The translations under genes and the position numbers were made by a program. A stretch of DNA of 22,264 bases from an uncultured Acidimicrobiaceae bacterium (GTDB taxonomy: Bacteria; Actinomycetota; Acidimicrobiia; Acidimicrobiales; Ilumatobacteraceae), in contig CAIXHI010000037.1 of assembly GCA_903919215.1 (NCBI GenBank), forward strand, positions 1-22,264, read 5' to 3'. A model generated the notes under the pieces. The model ran no database searches, was not told the DNA's origin, and saw only the letters and a list, made by a program, of their open reading frames with translations. Below, piece after piece: positions 7,804 through 16,064 of this stretch (position 1 is its first letter; each line of letters starts with the position of its first letter).

Positions 7804-8538
7804 TCAGCAGTCGGCGTAGCTCGAGACCGGTAGGTCGCCGGCCTCCATGCTGAGGATGGTCACATCGGCCGGTGAAGGTGTGTTCATGATGTAGTTCCCG
7901 GAGTCGTCGACCTCGACGAACTGCAGACCGTCGGACTGCACGACGACATCGATGCCGTCGACCTCGCCGTACCCGACGGTGAAGCAACCGCCTTCGGCGA
8001 TCGTCATCGAGGGGATGTCTGTCCAGCGGGTGCCGAGGGTCGCCCCGGATGTCGATGTGAGCGAACCGGTCGGGTCGCTGTCGTAGCGCCACCCGGTGAA
8101 GAACAGCGCCGTTGAGTTGACGCCGCCGAATGCCAGGCACAGGCTGTTCGACCAGCACACGGTGCGACTGAACGGGGCGATGAACCGATACTCGTCATCT
8201 GTCGACTCGTACCGACCACCGTCAGCGAGCGTTGGGTACTCGGCGGCGACGTCGCTGGCCGGCGCGCCCAGCAATGTCGTGAAGTCGTCGACCACGGCGC
8301 CGACGTCGTTGCCGAAGTCGTGTGTGCCGACGCCGTCGAGGCGGAGCAGAAGTGGATCGACCGTCGGGATCGTGGTGGAACTGGACGACGATGACGTGGG
8401 CGCTGTCGACGATGCGGAGGTGTCGCCCGTGGGCGTGGACGTGCTGGCCGAGAGTCGGCTCGAGGTGGTGCTGCTGCAGCCGGCGGCGGCCACGAGGAGC
8501 AGGGTGCAGAGCCCGCTGACGACACGATGACGGTTCAT
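7804..8538 (-). CDS. Putative secreted lipoprotein with Ser/Thr-rich linker, function unknown
   Basis: The 244-residue protein has a short basic N-terminus (MNRHR), a hydrophobic stretch to about residue 19 and Cys21 in AAAGC, a slightly imperfect lipobox, so it should be exported and lipid-anchored. Residues 22 to about 62 are almost entirely Ser, Thr, Pro and Ala, a typical wall-spanning linker. The rest (about 63-244) is an acidic globular domain with the fragments GTHDFGNDVGAVVDDF and TVCWSNSLCLAFGG, and a final Cys. I recognise no family. The start is ATG 8538; longer open frame upstream is not signal-like. AAGGGA lies about 11 bases upstream of the ATG. It is divergent from glyS and convergent with recO. 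Confidence 0.8.
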   Translation of the reverse strand: MNRHRVVSGLCTLLLVAAAGCSSTTSSRLSASTSTPTGDTSASSTAPTSSSSSSTTIPTVDPLLLRLDGVGTHDFGNDVGAVVDDFTTLLGAPASDVAAEYPTLADGGRYESTDDEYRFIAPFSRTVCWSNSLCLAFGGVNSTALFFTGWRYDSDPTGSLTSTSGATLGTRWTDIPSMTIAEGGCFTVGYGEVDGIDVVVQSDGLQFVEVDDSGNYIMNTPSPADVTILSMEAGDLPVSSYADC

Positions 8539-8584
8539 GAGAAGTGGTGTCCCTTCGCAGCGAGCACATTGCTGGTCTGCTGCC

Positions 8585-8604
8585 GGGTCGTGAACTCCCG
8601 ACCC
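8585..8604. promoter_or_regulatory. Small inverted repeat between the lipoprotein gene and glyS
   Basis: GGGTCG and CGACCC form a perfect 6-base stem around an 8-base loop within the 134-base divergent intergenic region. It could be an operator or chance; no recognisable riboswitch or T-box elements are present. Confidence 0.2.
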
Positions 8605-8672
8605 AGCCATCCTGTCAGTTTTCGGGAATCCGTTCGCGGTCCCCTCGGGCTGTCCCGTAGCCTTGGAGGGCT

Positions 8673-9995
8673 ATGGCTGCAACCGAACTCGACCAGGTCG
8701 TCAACCTCTGCAAGCGACGGGGTTTCGTGTACCCGTCGGCGGAGATCTACGGCGGATTCCGCTCCAGCTACGACTACGGCCCGCTCGGCTCGCTGATGCT
8801 GCGCAACGTACGTGAGGCCTGGATCCGCACGATGGTGCAACAGCGCGACGACGTCGTGCTGATCGACGCAGCCATCCTTGCCCCGCCGCAGGTGTTCGAG
8901 GCCAGTGGTCACCTCGCCAACTTCAGTGATCCGCTCGTCGACTGCACCAAGTGCAAGCAGCGCTTCCGCGAAGACCACCTTGTCGATCTCGGTGGCGGCC
9001 CCGATACGTGCCCCGGCTGCGGTGCCAAGGGTTCGTTCACCGAGGCGCGTGCCTTCAACCTGATGTTCAAGACGTTTGCCGGCCCGGTCGAGGGTTCGGG
9101 CGCCGAGGTCTACATGCGTCCCGAGACGGCGCAGGGCATGTTCGTCAACTTTCTCAACGTGCTGCAGACCAGCCGCAAGAAGCCGCCGTTCGGCATTGCC
9201 CAAGTGGGGAAGAGCTTCCGCAACGAGATCACGCCCGGCAACTTCATCTTCCGCACCCGTGAGTTCGAGCAGATGGAACTCGAGTTCTTCGTGCCCCCGG
9301 CCGAGAGCGCCGAGTGGTACGACTACTGGTGCAAAGCCCGTCTGCAGTGGTACGTCGATCTCGGCATCCCGGCCGACATGCTGGTACTGCGCCCGCACGA
9401 CGCCGATGAGCTGAGCCACTACTCCAGCGGCACCAGCGATATCGAGTTCAAGTACCCGTGGGGATGGGGTGAGCTCGAGGGTGTCGCGCAGCGCACGAAC
9501 TACGACCTCACCCAGCACGCGAACCACAGCGGTACGAAGCTGGACTACTTCGATCAGGCCACGAACGAGCGCTACATCCCGTACGTGATCGAACCGGCCG
9601 CTGGTGTCAACCGTGCGATGGCCGCGTTCCTGCTGGCCGCCTACGACGAGGACATCATCAACGACGAGCCGCGCACGGTGCTGCGTCTGCACCCACGTCT
9701 GGCCCCGTACAAGGTGGCCGTGCTGCCGCTGTCGAAGAAGGACACGCTCACTCCGCTGGCGCACCAGATCCGGCGCACGCTGAGCGAGCGCTACATGGTC
9801 GACTACGACGAGACGCAGGCCATCGGCAAGCGCTATCGCCGTCAGGACGAGGTCGGCACACCGCTGTGCGTCACGGTCGACTTCGACTCGCTCGAGGACA
9901 ACGCCGTCACGATCCGCGACCGCGACACCACCGCCCAGGTGCGAGTCCCCATCGCCGATCTGCTCGGCGAGATCAGCGCCCGCCTCGGTTTCTGA
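8673..9995 (+). CDS. glyS: Glycyl-tRNA synthetase (alpha2, single-chain type)
   Basis: A 440-residue class II aminoacyl-tRNA synthetase that charges tRNA-Gly. It opens with the GlyRS signature VVNLCKRRGFVYPSAEIYGG and YDYGPLGSLM. An inserted zinc knuckle has C91, C94, C113 and C116. The conserved VYMRPETAQGMFVNF (147-161), motif 2 region GKSFRNEITPGNFIFRTREFEQMELEF and motif 3 region GVNRAMAAFLLAAY are all intact, and the C-terminal anticodon-binding domain ends with RDRDTTAQVRVPI. This is the homodimeric form, not the bacterial alpha2beta2 GlyQS of Proteobacteria, as expected for actinobacteria. GGAGG lies 3 bases before the ATG. The gene stands alone; a palindromic repeat element follows its stop codon. 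Confidence 0.97.
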   Translation: MAATELDQVVNLCKRRGFVYPSAEIYGGFRSSYDYGPLGSLMLRNVREAWIRTMVQQRDDVVLIDAAILAPPQVFEASGHLANFSDPLVDCTKCKQRFREDHLVDLGGGPDTCPGCGAKGSFTEARAFNLMFKTFAGPVEGSGAEVYMRPETAQGMFVNFLNVLQTSRKKPPFGIAQVGKSFRNEITPGNFIFRTREFEQMELEFFVPPAESAEWYDYWCKARLQWYVDLGIPADMLVLRPHDADELSHYSSGTSDIEFKYPWGWGELEGVAQRTNYDLTQHANHSGTKLDYFDQATNERYIPYVIEPAAGVNRAMAAFLLAAYDEDIINDEPRTVLRLHPRLAPYKVAVLPLSKKDTLTPLAHQIRRTLSERYMVDYDETQAIGKRYRRQDEVGTPLCVTVDFDSLEDNAVTIRDRDTTAQVRVPIADLLGEISARLGF

Positions 9996-9996
9996 C

Positions 9997-10022
9997 CCGG
10001 CTTCTGGGAAGGAATCGTCCCA
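9997..10022 (+). repeat. Intergenic repeat, copy A (26 nt)
   Basis: This 26-base segment, starting right after the glyS stop, is identical at 25 of 26 positions to 17565-17590, found just after the fabZ stop. It includes a small hairpin, TGGGA(8 bases)TCCCA, and the single difference between the copies falls in the loop. Both copies lie between convergent genes. Confidence 0.75.
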
Positions 10023-10073
10023 ACCTGGGTTCTGGAAGCGATGAGTCTCGGAATCCGGGACTGATCCTTCCTG
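10005..10073. terminator. Imperfect long stem-loop between convergent glyS and the histidine kinase gene
   Basis: Positions 10007-10021 pair with 10057-10071 over 15 bases with two mismatches and one G-T pair, with about 35 bases between the arms. The left arm is part of repeat copy A. Placement between two convergent genes suggests a bidirectional terminator or mRNA-end-stabilising element, though there is no T-run on either side. Confidence 0.4.
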
Positions 10074-10092
10074 GATCTGTCGAGGACGCGGC

Positions 10093-11469
10093 TCAGTCGG
10101 CCAAGGGAAGGCGCACGCTCAACCTCGCACCGCCTCCCGGTGCGGTGCCAGCAGCGACCTCGCCGCCCATCGACGTGATCAACTCGCGTACGATGGCCAA
10201 ACCCAGCCCACTGGAGTTCTCGCGCCGCTCTGGCGCGTGGCGGGCGACATAGAGGCGTTCGAACACGTGCGGCAGATCGTGGGCGGCAATACCCGGACCA
10301 TCATCGTCGACCGTGACGATCGCCCATCCGGACTCGGCGCGCGCCGACACGACGACCTTGGTGGCCGCGTACTTGCCGGCATTCTCCACCAAGTTGGCCA
10401 GCGACTGACCCAGGCGGTCGGCGTCGGCCAGCACCGGCAACTGCTCCGACGTGACCGGGTGGAAGGTGATGCCCGGACGTGATCCGGCGGCTCCCTCAGT
10501 GGCGGTCTGCACGGCAGCCGACAGGTCGATGTGGCGGATGTCGAACGTGAACGCCTTGGCCTGCAGCTTGGCCAGATCGAGCAAGTCGGCCACCAGGCGC
10601 TCCAGTCGGCGCGACTCGGAGCGGATGATGCCGGCTGCTCGAACAGGGTCGGCTGCCCCGTCCGAGATGGCGTCCGCGTAGCCGCTGATGGACGTCAGCG
10701 GTGTGCGCAGATCGTGGCTGACCGACAGCAGGAACTGCTGCTCGAGCATGCGCGAGCGCTCAAGAGTCTCGGCCATGTCGTTGATGTTGTGCGCAAGGTC
10801 GGTGAGCTCGTCGTGGCGATGTACAGCTGGTACGACCAGACGTGTATTGAACTCGCCGGCGGCGATGCGCTGTGTCGCTGCCGTGGCCTCACGCAGCGGG
10901 CGGCTGAGACGTCGACCCAGCAGGTAGGCCGCACCGAGCGCCAGCAGGATGGTGGCACCCGAGGCCCACAGGAACAGCACGAAGGCAGCTCCGAGCCCGG
11001 TCTCAATACGGCGTGCGGCGACGACCACCAGCAGCCGTCCGGAGGGCATGATCACCGGCACGGCGGCGAAGGCGACACGCTGATCGGTCCCGGAGATCGT
11101 GGTGCCAGCGGACAGCACTGTGTGGTCGAGATCGGTGAGCGGGATGCTGGTCGCCACGGTGTCGCTGATCAGCCGTCCCCGGCGGTCGTAGACCAGCACG
11201 ACCAGGTCGTCGACGGGCATCAACTTGCGAAATGTCGCCAACACCCTGAGCCGTTGGTTCAGCGACTGGCGGCCGGCCGGGGTGTCGGGTGTGGTGTCGA
11301 GTTCGAGCAGCGTGTCGATGTTCGCTGCGATCTCGGTGGCGTGCGAACGCACATCAGCGATCGTGGTATTGCGGGCCCGGATCGCCGACAGGCTGAGCGT
11401 GCCCGCCCCTGCCAACAACAGAGTCGCGACCACGACCCCCACGATCACCAGCGCGAGTCGACGTGTCAT
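10093..11469 (-). CDS. Two-component sensor histidine kinase
   Basis: A 458-residue membrane kinase that should phosphorylate the response regulator encoded upstream. From the N-terminus: membrane segment about 5-29, an extracytoplasmic sensor region about 30-155, a second membrane segment about 160-184, a HAMP linker (RRLSRPLREATAATQRIAAG onward), the phosphoacceptor box SVSHDLRTPLTS (His252), the N box NLVENAGKY (Asn363), the ATP-lid motifs DDDGPGI (388-394) and GLGLAIV (421-427). I chose ATG 11469; the frame also allows a TTG at 11487. There are 48 bases between the regulator stop and this start. The stimulus cannot be told from the sequence; the sensor has no cysteines or recognisable ligand motif. 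Confidence 0.93.
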   Translation of the reverse strand: MTRRLALVIVGVVVATLLLAGAGTLSLSAIRARNTTIADVRSHATEIAANIDTLLELDTTPDTPAGRQSLNQRLRVLATFRKLMPVDDLVVLVYDRRGRLISDTVATSIPLTDLDHTVLSAGTTISGTDQRVAFAAVPVIMPSGRLLVVVAARRIETGLGAAFVLFLWASGATILLALGAAYLLGRRLSRPLREATAATQRIAAGEFNTRLVVPAVHRHDELTDLAHNINDMAETLERSRMLEQQFLLSVSHDLRTPLTSISGYADAISDGAADPVRAAGIIRSESRRLERLVADLLDLAKLQAKAFTFDIRHIDLSAAVQTATEGAAGSRPGITFHPVTSEQLPVLADADRLGQSLANLVENAGKYAATKVVVSARAESGWAIVTVDDDGPGIAAHDLPHVFERLYVARHAPERRENSSGLGLAIVRELITSMGGEVAAGTAPGGGARLSVRLPLAD

Positions 11470-11517
11470 CGCTGCCCAGGATGGCAAGTAGTTGTGAGCG
11501 ATGTGTGAAGCGCCATG

Positions 11518-12198
11518 TCAGCCCAACCGGTATCCGACGCCCCACACCGTCGCCAACGGAAGGTCGTCGCCGAGTTTCTTGCGCAGTTGCCGTACGTGCA
11601 CGTCGACGGTGCGGTCGTCACCGAACCAATCAGCGCCCCACACCCCGTCGAGCAGTTGCTGACGGCTGAGGGCAATACCTTGGTTGCGGGCGAAGTGGGC
11701 GAGCAGGTCGAACTCGCGCGTGGCGAGAGCGACGGCCTCACCGCCGTGGCGAGCCTCACGGCGGTTGATATCGACGACGTAGGTCTCGCCGACGTGCACC
11801 ACGTTGTGATCGTCGCGTGCGTCGGGCTGTCCGCGGCGAAGGATGGCCTTCACGCGGGCCACGATCTCGCGCGGACTGAACGGTTTGGTGACGTAGTCGT
11901 CGGCGCCGAGTTCCAGCCCGAGAATGCGGTCGATCTCGCCGTCGCGCGCCGTGAGGAACAGCACCGGCACGCTGCTGCGCGCCCGGACCCGGCGGCACAC
12001 CTCGAAACCGTCGATATCGGGCAACCCGATGTCGAGCACCACCAGCGCTGGCCGCTGTTGCTCGACCAGATCGAGACCACGGAGTCCGCAATCGGCCTGG
12101 AGTACTCGGAACCCGGCGTCGCGTAGATACATGTCGAGCAGGTCGGCAATGTTCGGATCATCCTCGATGACAACGACAGTGCGGTCGGCTTCGGCCAT
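11518..12198 (-). CDS. OmpR/PhoB-family response regulator
   Basis: A 226-residue regulator with an N-terminal receiver domain (acidic pair in VVIEDDPN, phosphorylated Asp56 in LVVLDIGLPDIDG, Thr83, Lys105 in VTKPF) and a C-terminal winged helix DNA-binding domain (about 130-226) that contains TREFDLLAHFARNQG and RTVDVHVRQLRKKLG. It forms an operon with the kinase gene downstream. I chose ATG 12198, with a weak GAG before it; an upstream GTG in frame would add 12 residues of no recognisable kind. It is divergent from the small monooxygenase-like gene, so the 63-base intergenic region may contain its own binding site. Confidence 0.94.
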   Translation of the reverse strand: MAEADRTVVVIEDDPNIADLLDMYLRDAGFRVLQADCGLRGLDLVEQQRPALVVLDIGLPDIDGFEVCRRVRARSSVPVLFLTARDGEIDRILGLELGADDYVTKPFSPREIVARVKAILRRGQPDARDDHNVVHVGETYVVDINRREARHGGEAVALATREFDLLAHFARNQGIALSRQQLLDGVWGADWFGDDRTVDVHVRQLRKKLGDDLPLATVWGVGYRLG

Positions 12199-12219
12199 TC
12201 GCTCATGCTGCCACGCTGG

Positions 12220-12225
12220 TACCGT
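12220..12225 (+). promoter_or_regulatory. Candidate -10 box of the monooxygenase-like gene
   Basis: TACCGT, within GGTACCGTG, lies 36 bases before ATG 12262. The same nine-base string occurs upstream of trpF. The -35 region is weak. Confidence 0.3.
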
Positions 12226-12261
12226 GCCGGGCACACACCGTCAGTTGGAAGGAAGATCAAG

Positions 12262-12567
12262 ATGAGCAAGGTCGCACTGTGGGTCCGCATCCCCGTCAAG
12301 CCTGGTACCCGTGCCGAGGCGGCCGAGGCCTTCCAGTTCGCACTCGACCACACGATGCAGGACGGTGGAGCACTCCACTACATCCTCTGTGAGGAAGAGG
12401 CCGATCCCGATGCGGTGTTCGTGTGGGAGTTGTACGCCGACCAGGAAGCGTTCCTCGGGCATGCCAGCGCCCCGTGGTTCAAGGAGTTCGGCGAGATGCT
12501 CGCTCAGTTCGCGACGGGTAAGCCGGAGCTGCACTTCCTGAACCCGCTCAGGGGCAAGGGTCTCTGA
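12262..12567 (+). CDS. Antibiotic biosynthesis monooxygenase (ABM/YgiN-like) domain protein
   Basis: A 101-residue single-domain protein of the dimeric ferredoxin-like ABM fold. It has the family pattern of a first strand VALWVRIPVKPG, a helix RAEAAEAFQFAL, a strand LHYILCEEEADPDAVFVWELYADQEAFLGHASAPWFKEF (given in pieces: LHYILCEEEADPD, AVFVWELYADQEAF, HASAPWFKEF) and a final helix. Members include quinol monooxygenases such as YgiN and many proteins with no known substrate, so the reaction here is unknown. GGAAGGAAG provides a strong ribosome binding site. It is 38 bases upstream of trpC and could be co-transcribed with the tryptophan genes, or be a separate unit. Confidence 0.88.
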   Translation: MSKVALWVRIPVKPGTRAEAAEAFQFALDHTMQDGGALHYILCEEEADPDAVFVWELYADQEAFLGHASAPWFKEFGEMLAQFATGKPELHFLNPLRGKGL

Positions 12568-12605
12568 CCTCCACGCCGGGTCGACTGCGACACGCCCCCG
12601 ACAAC

Positions 12606-13382
12606 ATGGCCACCTACCTCGACAAGATCGTCGCCCACCACCGGGAGGTGGCGGCGGCTGATCGTCGGCCGTTCGAGCCTCTGCTGGAAACGGCCCGCTC
12701 GCTGCCGAGCACGCGCGGATTCCGTGCGGCGCTCGCGACGTGCGCGCACCTGGCGGTGATCAGCGAGGTCAAGCGGCGCTCGCCGTCGAAAGGTGATCTC
12801 AACATCGGTCTCGACCCAGCCACATTGGCGGGGGAGTATCAGCGCGGTGGGGCCTCGTGCTTGTCCGTGCTGACCGACGAGCAGTTCTTCGGCGGTTCGG
12901 TCGCCGATCTGCAGTCGGCGCGGGCGGCGTGCTCGCTGCCCGTGCTCCGCAAGGACTTCACTGTCAGCGAACGCGATGTAGTGGATGCGCGGCTGATGGG
13001 TGCCGATTGTGTGCTGCTGATCGCTGCCGCACTCGACAGGGCTGAACTCGTGCGGTTCCACACGCTCGCCACGGAGATCGGTCTCGATGTCCTGGTGGAG
13101 ATCCACGATGAAGCCGAGCTCGAGGTCGCACTCGCTGCCGGTGCCACGCTCGTCGGGGTCAACCAGCGCGACCTCGTCACGTTCCAGGTCGATCATGAGC
13201 GTGCGGTGCGCATGGGCGGTGTCATGCCTGCTGGCGTCGTGCGCGTGGCCGAGAGCGGAGTTCGCGGCCCGGCCGACGCAGCATCCTTGCGTGCTGCCGG
13301 CTATCACGCGGTGCTCGTCGGCGAATCGCTGGTGACCAGTGGCGATCCGGCAGCGGCCGTAGCCGCCCTCACACAGGCCTGA
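12606..13382 (+). CDS. trpC: Indole-3-glycerol phosphate synthase
   Basis: A 258-residue TIM barrel that closes the ring of 1-(2-carboxyphenylamino)-1-deoxyribulose 5-phosphate to indole-3-glycerol phosphate in tryptophan synthesis. It shows SEVKRRSPSKG (53-63), VLRKDFTV with the catalytic Lys116, VEIHDEAEL, GVNQRDL and VAESGVRG, and the phosphate-binding VGESLVTSGDP at the end. The usual NNRDL motif reads NQRDL here, a variant I regard as tolerated. The ATG has no clear Shine-Dalgarno. trpD, trpE and trpG are not in the window, so the pathway is split over at least two loci. Confidence 0.96.
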   Translation: MATYLDKIVAHHREVAAADRRPFEPLLETARSLPSTRGFRAALATCAHLAVISEVKRRSPSKGDLNIGLDPATLAGEYQRGGASCLSVLTDEQFFGGSVADLQSARAACSLPVLRKDFTVSERDVVDARLMGADCVLLIAAALDRAELVRFHTLATEIGLDVLVEIHDEAELEVALAAGATLVGVNQRDLVTFQVDHERAVRMGGVMPAGVVRVAESGVRGPADAASLRAAGYHAVLVGESLVTSGDPAAAVAALTQA

Positions 13383-13393
13383 AACTATCCCGG

Positions 13394-13413
13394 CCCGCGA
13401 CACCGGTCGCGGG
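13394..13413 (+). terminator. Hairpin between trpC and trpF
   Basis: CCCGCGAC and GTCGCGGG form a perfect 8-base, G+C-only-but-one-pair stem with a 4-base ACCG loop, 12 bases after the trpC stop. There is no T-run. It is followed at once by a TACCGT hexamer, so it could end or pause the trpC transcript or act as a processing site; which of these cannot be told here. Confidence 0.35.
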
Positions 13414-13419
13414 TACCGT
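13414..13419 (+). promoter_or_regulatory. Candidate internal -10 box upstream of trpF
   Basis: TACCGT ends 9 bases before the trpF ATG and matches TANNNT. It would give a leaderless or near-leaderless trpF message. There is no Shine-Dalgarno before trpF. Confidence 0.3.
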
Positions 13420-13428
13420 GACAGCACC

Positions 13429-14085
13429 ATGTTCGTGAAGATCTGCGGCATCACCAATGAGGACGATGCGCTCCTCGCGGTAGCGATGGGGGCCGACGCG
13501 GTCGGGTTCGTGTTCGCCCCGTCTCCCCGGCAGGTCGCTGCTCAGCAGGTCTACGACATCACCCGTCGTTTGCCACCAGAGATCCTCACCGTCGGCGTGT
13601 TCCGCGACGAACACCCCGAGCGTGTCATCGACACTGTCAACCGGGCCGGGCTCAAAGGCGCCCAGCTGCATGGGCACGAGACACCGGGCATGGTGGAGGA
13701 AGTCGCGAAGCACCTGCGCTGGGTGATCAAGGCCGTCACCGCGGGGTCGCCCGATGCCCGTCGGGCCGATCAGTTCGGCACCGACCTGATCCTGGTCGAT
13801 GCACCCTCTCCGGGCGGCGGCAAGGTGTTCGACTGGTCGATGGTCGACGACGTTGCCCCGGGGCCGCGGCTGATCCTCGCCGGTGGGCTGACGCCGGAGA
13901 ACGTGATGGAGGCCGTCCGCACGGTGGATCCATGGGGTGTCGATGTTTCGTCCGGTGTAGAGCGTTCGCCCGGTAGGAAGGACGCCTTGAAGGTGAAGGC
14001 CTTCATCGAACGGGCCCGGTCCGCCGCACCGCAGCGGCACCTCGGCCCCGACGTCATGCCCTACGACTGGGCTGACGACGAATGA
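13429..14085 (+). CDS. trpF: Phosphoribosylanthranilate isomerase
   Basis: A 218-residue (beta/alpha)8 isomerase for the step before TrpC. The general base Cys6 lies in VKICGIT (3-9) and the general acid Asp124 in LILVDAPSPGG. Other family motifs are ADAVGFVFAPSPR, QLHGHE and LILAGGLTPENV followed by DVSSGVE. Many actinobacteria such as Streptomyces and Mycobacterium have no trpF and use the dual-function PriA; the presence of a dedicated, intact TrpF here sets this lineage apart. There is a short C-terminal extension after SSGVERSPGRKD. trpB follows after 30 bases. Confidence 0.96.
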   Translation: MFVKICGITNEDDALLAVAMGADAVGFVFAPSPRQVAAQQVYDITRRLPPEILTVGVFRDEHPERVIDTVNRAGLKGAQLHGHETPGMVEEVAKHLRWVIKAVTAGSPDARRADQFGTDLILVDAPSPGGGKVFDWSMVDDVAPGPRLILAGGLTPENVMEAVRTVDPWGVDVSSGVERSPGRKDALKVKAFIERARSAAPQRHLGPDVMPYDWADDE

Positions 14086-14115
14086 CACCCCACAGAAGCT
14101 GAACGGAGAAATGTA

Positions 14116-15276
14116 ATGTCGCTGATGGCAGAGCCGTCGGCCAGCGGTCGCTTCGGCGAATTCGGTGGTCGCTACGTGCCCGAAACCCTGGTACCTGCAT
14201 GCCAGGAACTGGAAGCGTCGTTCATCGAGGCCTGGGCCGACCCCGTGTTCCGTGCCGAACTCGACGACGTGCTGCGCACCTACGCTGGCCGTCCGTCGAT
14301 CCTCACCGAGTGCAAGCAACTCGGCGCCAAGTTGGGTCTGCGCCTGGTACTCAAGCGTGAAGACCTCAACCACACCGGATCGCACAAGATCAACAATGTG
14401 CTCGGGCAGGCGCTGCTGGCCAAGCGGATGGGCAAGAAGCGTCTCGTTGCCGAGACCGGTGCCGGTCAGCACGGCGTCGCCTCAGCCACCGCTGCAGCGC
14501 TGTTCGGCATGGAGTGCAAGGTGTACATGGGCGCTGTCGACGTGGAGCGTCAGGCCTTGAACGTGTTCCGTATGAAGTTGCTCGGCAGCGAGGTGGAGGC
14601 TGTGCACAGCGGCAGTCGCACGCTGAAGGATGCAGTCAACGAGGCCATGCGCGATTGGGTGGCGACGGTAGAGACCACCCACTACTGCCTCGGTTCGGTG
14701 ATGGGCCCGCACCCGTATCCGTGGATGGTGCGCGAGTTCCACCGGGTCATTGGCCAAGAAGCGCGGGCGCAGTGCATCGAAGAGTTCGGCGATGTCCCCG
14801 ATGTGGTGGTCGCCTGTGTGGGAGGTGGCTCGAACGCGATCGGTATCTTCAGCGGGTTCGTCGACGACCGCAGCCGCCTCGTGGGCGTCGAGCCCGCCGG
14901 TGGCGCCGCTGTCAGCCGTGCCCAGCCGGGTGTGGTGCACGGTATGCGCAGCTATCTCATGCAGGACGAGTACGGCCAGGTGCAGGAAGCACACAGCATC
15001 TCTGCCGGCCTCGACTACCCGGGTGTCGGTCCCGAGCACTCGTATCTCGCGAGCATCGGTCGTGCCGAGTACCCGAACGTCACTGACGCCGAGGTGATCG
15101 CCGCGTTCCAGTTACTGGCCCGCACCGAGGGCATCATTCCTGCGCTGGAGTGCGCACACGCGCTGGCCTGGATCGTGCGTGCTGCGCCGACGATGCAAGG
15201 GCAGACCGTGTTGATGAATCTGTCCGGCCGTGGCGACAAGGATGTCGCCCAGATGATGGACGTGTTGGCCAAGTGA
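14116..15276 (+). CDS. trpB: Tryptophan synthase beta chain
   Basis: A 386-residue PLP enzyme that joins indole and serine. It starts with the typical GRFGEFGGRYVPETL (11-25). The PLP lysine is K91 in EDLNHTGSHKINN, followed by the AETGAGQHGVA loop and the phosphate-binding GGGSNAIG. The serine-side C-terminus AHALAWIV and NLSGRGDKD is complete. This is the standard TrpB1 form, not the longer TrpB2. GGAG at 14105-14108 is well spaced from ATG 14116. The last codons overlap the trpA start. Confidence 0.97.
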   Translation: MSLMAEPSASGRFGEFGGRYVPETLVPACQELEASFIEAWADPVFRAELDDVLRTYAGRPSILTECKQLGAKLGLRLVLKREDLNHTGSHKINNVLGQALLAKRMGKKRLVAETGAGQHGVASATAAALFGMECKVYMGAVDVERQALNVFRMKLLGSEVEAVHSGSRTLKDAVNEAMRDWVATVETTHYCLGSVMGPHPYPWMVREFHRVIGQEARAQCIEEFGDVPDVVVACVGGGSNAIGIFSGFVDDRSRLVGVEPAGGAAVSRAQPGVVHGMRSYLMQDEYGQVQEAHSISAGLDYPGVGPEHSYLASIGRAEYPNVTDAEVIAAFQLLARTEGIIPALECAHALAWIVRAAPTMQGQTVLMNLSGRGDKDVAQMMDVLAK

Positions 15277-16064
15277 GCACGGCACCGAACACTCAGTACG
15301 GAGTCATGGAGACCGAGTTCCGCGCCAAGCGGGCGGCGGGTCGCAAACTGCTGGTGCCGTACATCACGGGTGGGTACCCCGGGTGGCAGGACGCCGTTCG
15401 TGCCTGTGCCGCGGCCGGAGCCGATGCGATCGAAATCGGCATCCCGTTCAGCGACCCGGTGATGGACGGCCCGATCATCCAGCAAGCCTCGCAAGCGGCG
15501 TTGGAGGGTGGTGCCACCCCGGTGAACATCCTGCACGAGATACGTTCGCTCGACGTGAGCATCCCGATTGCGGTGATGCTGTACTACAACACGGTGCACC
15601 ATGCGGGCCACGAGCGTTTCGCTGCCCAGTTGCGCAGTGCAGGTGTCGTGGCGGCGATCGTTCCCGATCTGCCGCTCGAGGAAGCGGGCCCGTGGTGCGA
15701 GGCCGCCGACGCTGCCGGTGTCGAAACGGTGATGCTGGCCGCGCCGACGGCGCCCGACGAGCGTCTGCCGCGTGTGGCTGCTCGCTCGCGAGGGTTCCTG
15801 TACTCAGTAGGGCTGCTGGGTGTCACCGGCGAACGCACGGAGTTGGCCGCAACGGCTGCAGCCTTGGCGGTGCGACTCAAGGCCGTCACCGACGTGCCGG
15901 TACTCATCGGTGTCGGTGTCTCCAACGCGGCACAGGCCAAGGAGGCCGTGCAGGTTGCCGACGGTGTCGTGATGGGTGCCTCGGTCGTGCGTCGTCTGAT
16001 CGAGGGCGGCGCGGAGGCGATGGGCGAGTACATCGCCGAAGTGCGGCGGGCGATCGACGAGTGA
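15273..16064 (+). CDS. trpA: Tryptophan synthase alpha chain
   Basis: A 263-residue TIM barrel that cleaves indole-3-glycerol phosphate and passes indole to TrpB. The catalytic acids correspond to E54 in DAIEIGIPFSDP and D65 in DPVMDGP. YITGGYPG and the phosphate-binding VGVSNAAQAKE and VVMGASVVRR are present. I chose GTG 15273, which overlaps the trpB stop as GTGA. ATG 15306 is an alternative but its GGAG is too close, only two bases away. The end overlaps the next gene in the same manner. Confidence 0.95.
   Translation: MSTAPNTQYGVMETEFRAKRAAGRKLLVPYITGGYPGWQDAVRACAAAGADAIEIGIPFSDPVMDGPIIQQASQAALEGGATPVNILHEIRSLDVSIPIAVMLYYNTVHHAGHERFAAQLRSAGVVAAIVPDLPLEEAGPWCEAADAAGVETVMLAAPTAPDERLPRVAARSRGFLYSVGLLGVTGERTELAATAAALAVRLKAVTDVPVLIGVGVSNAAQAKEAVQVADGVVMGASVVRRLIEGGAEAMGEYIAEVRRAIDE

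Noticed and set aside
8539..8672. Possible T-box or other riboswitch before glyS
   Set aside because: The leader is short and has neither a T-box consensus nor a specifier stem; only a 6-base inverted repeat is present.
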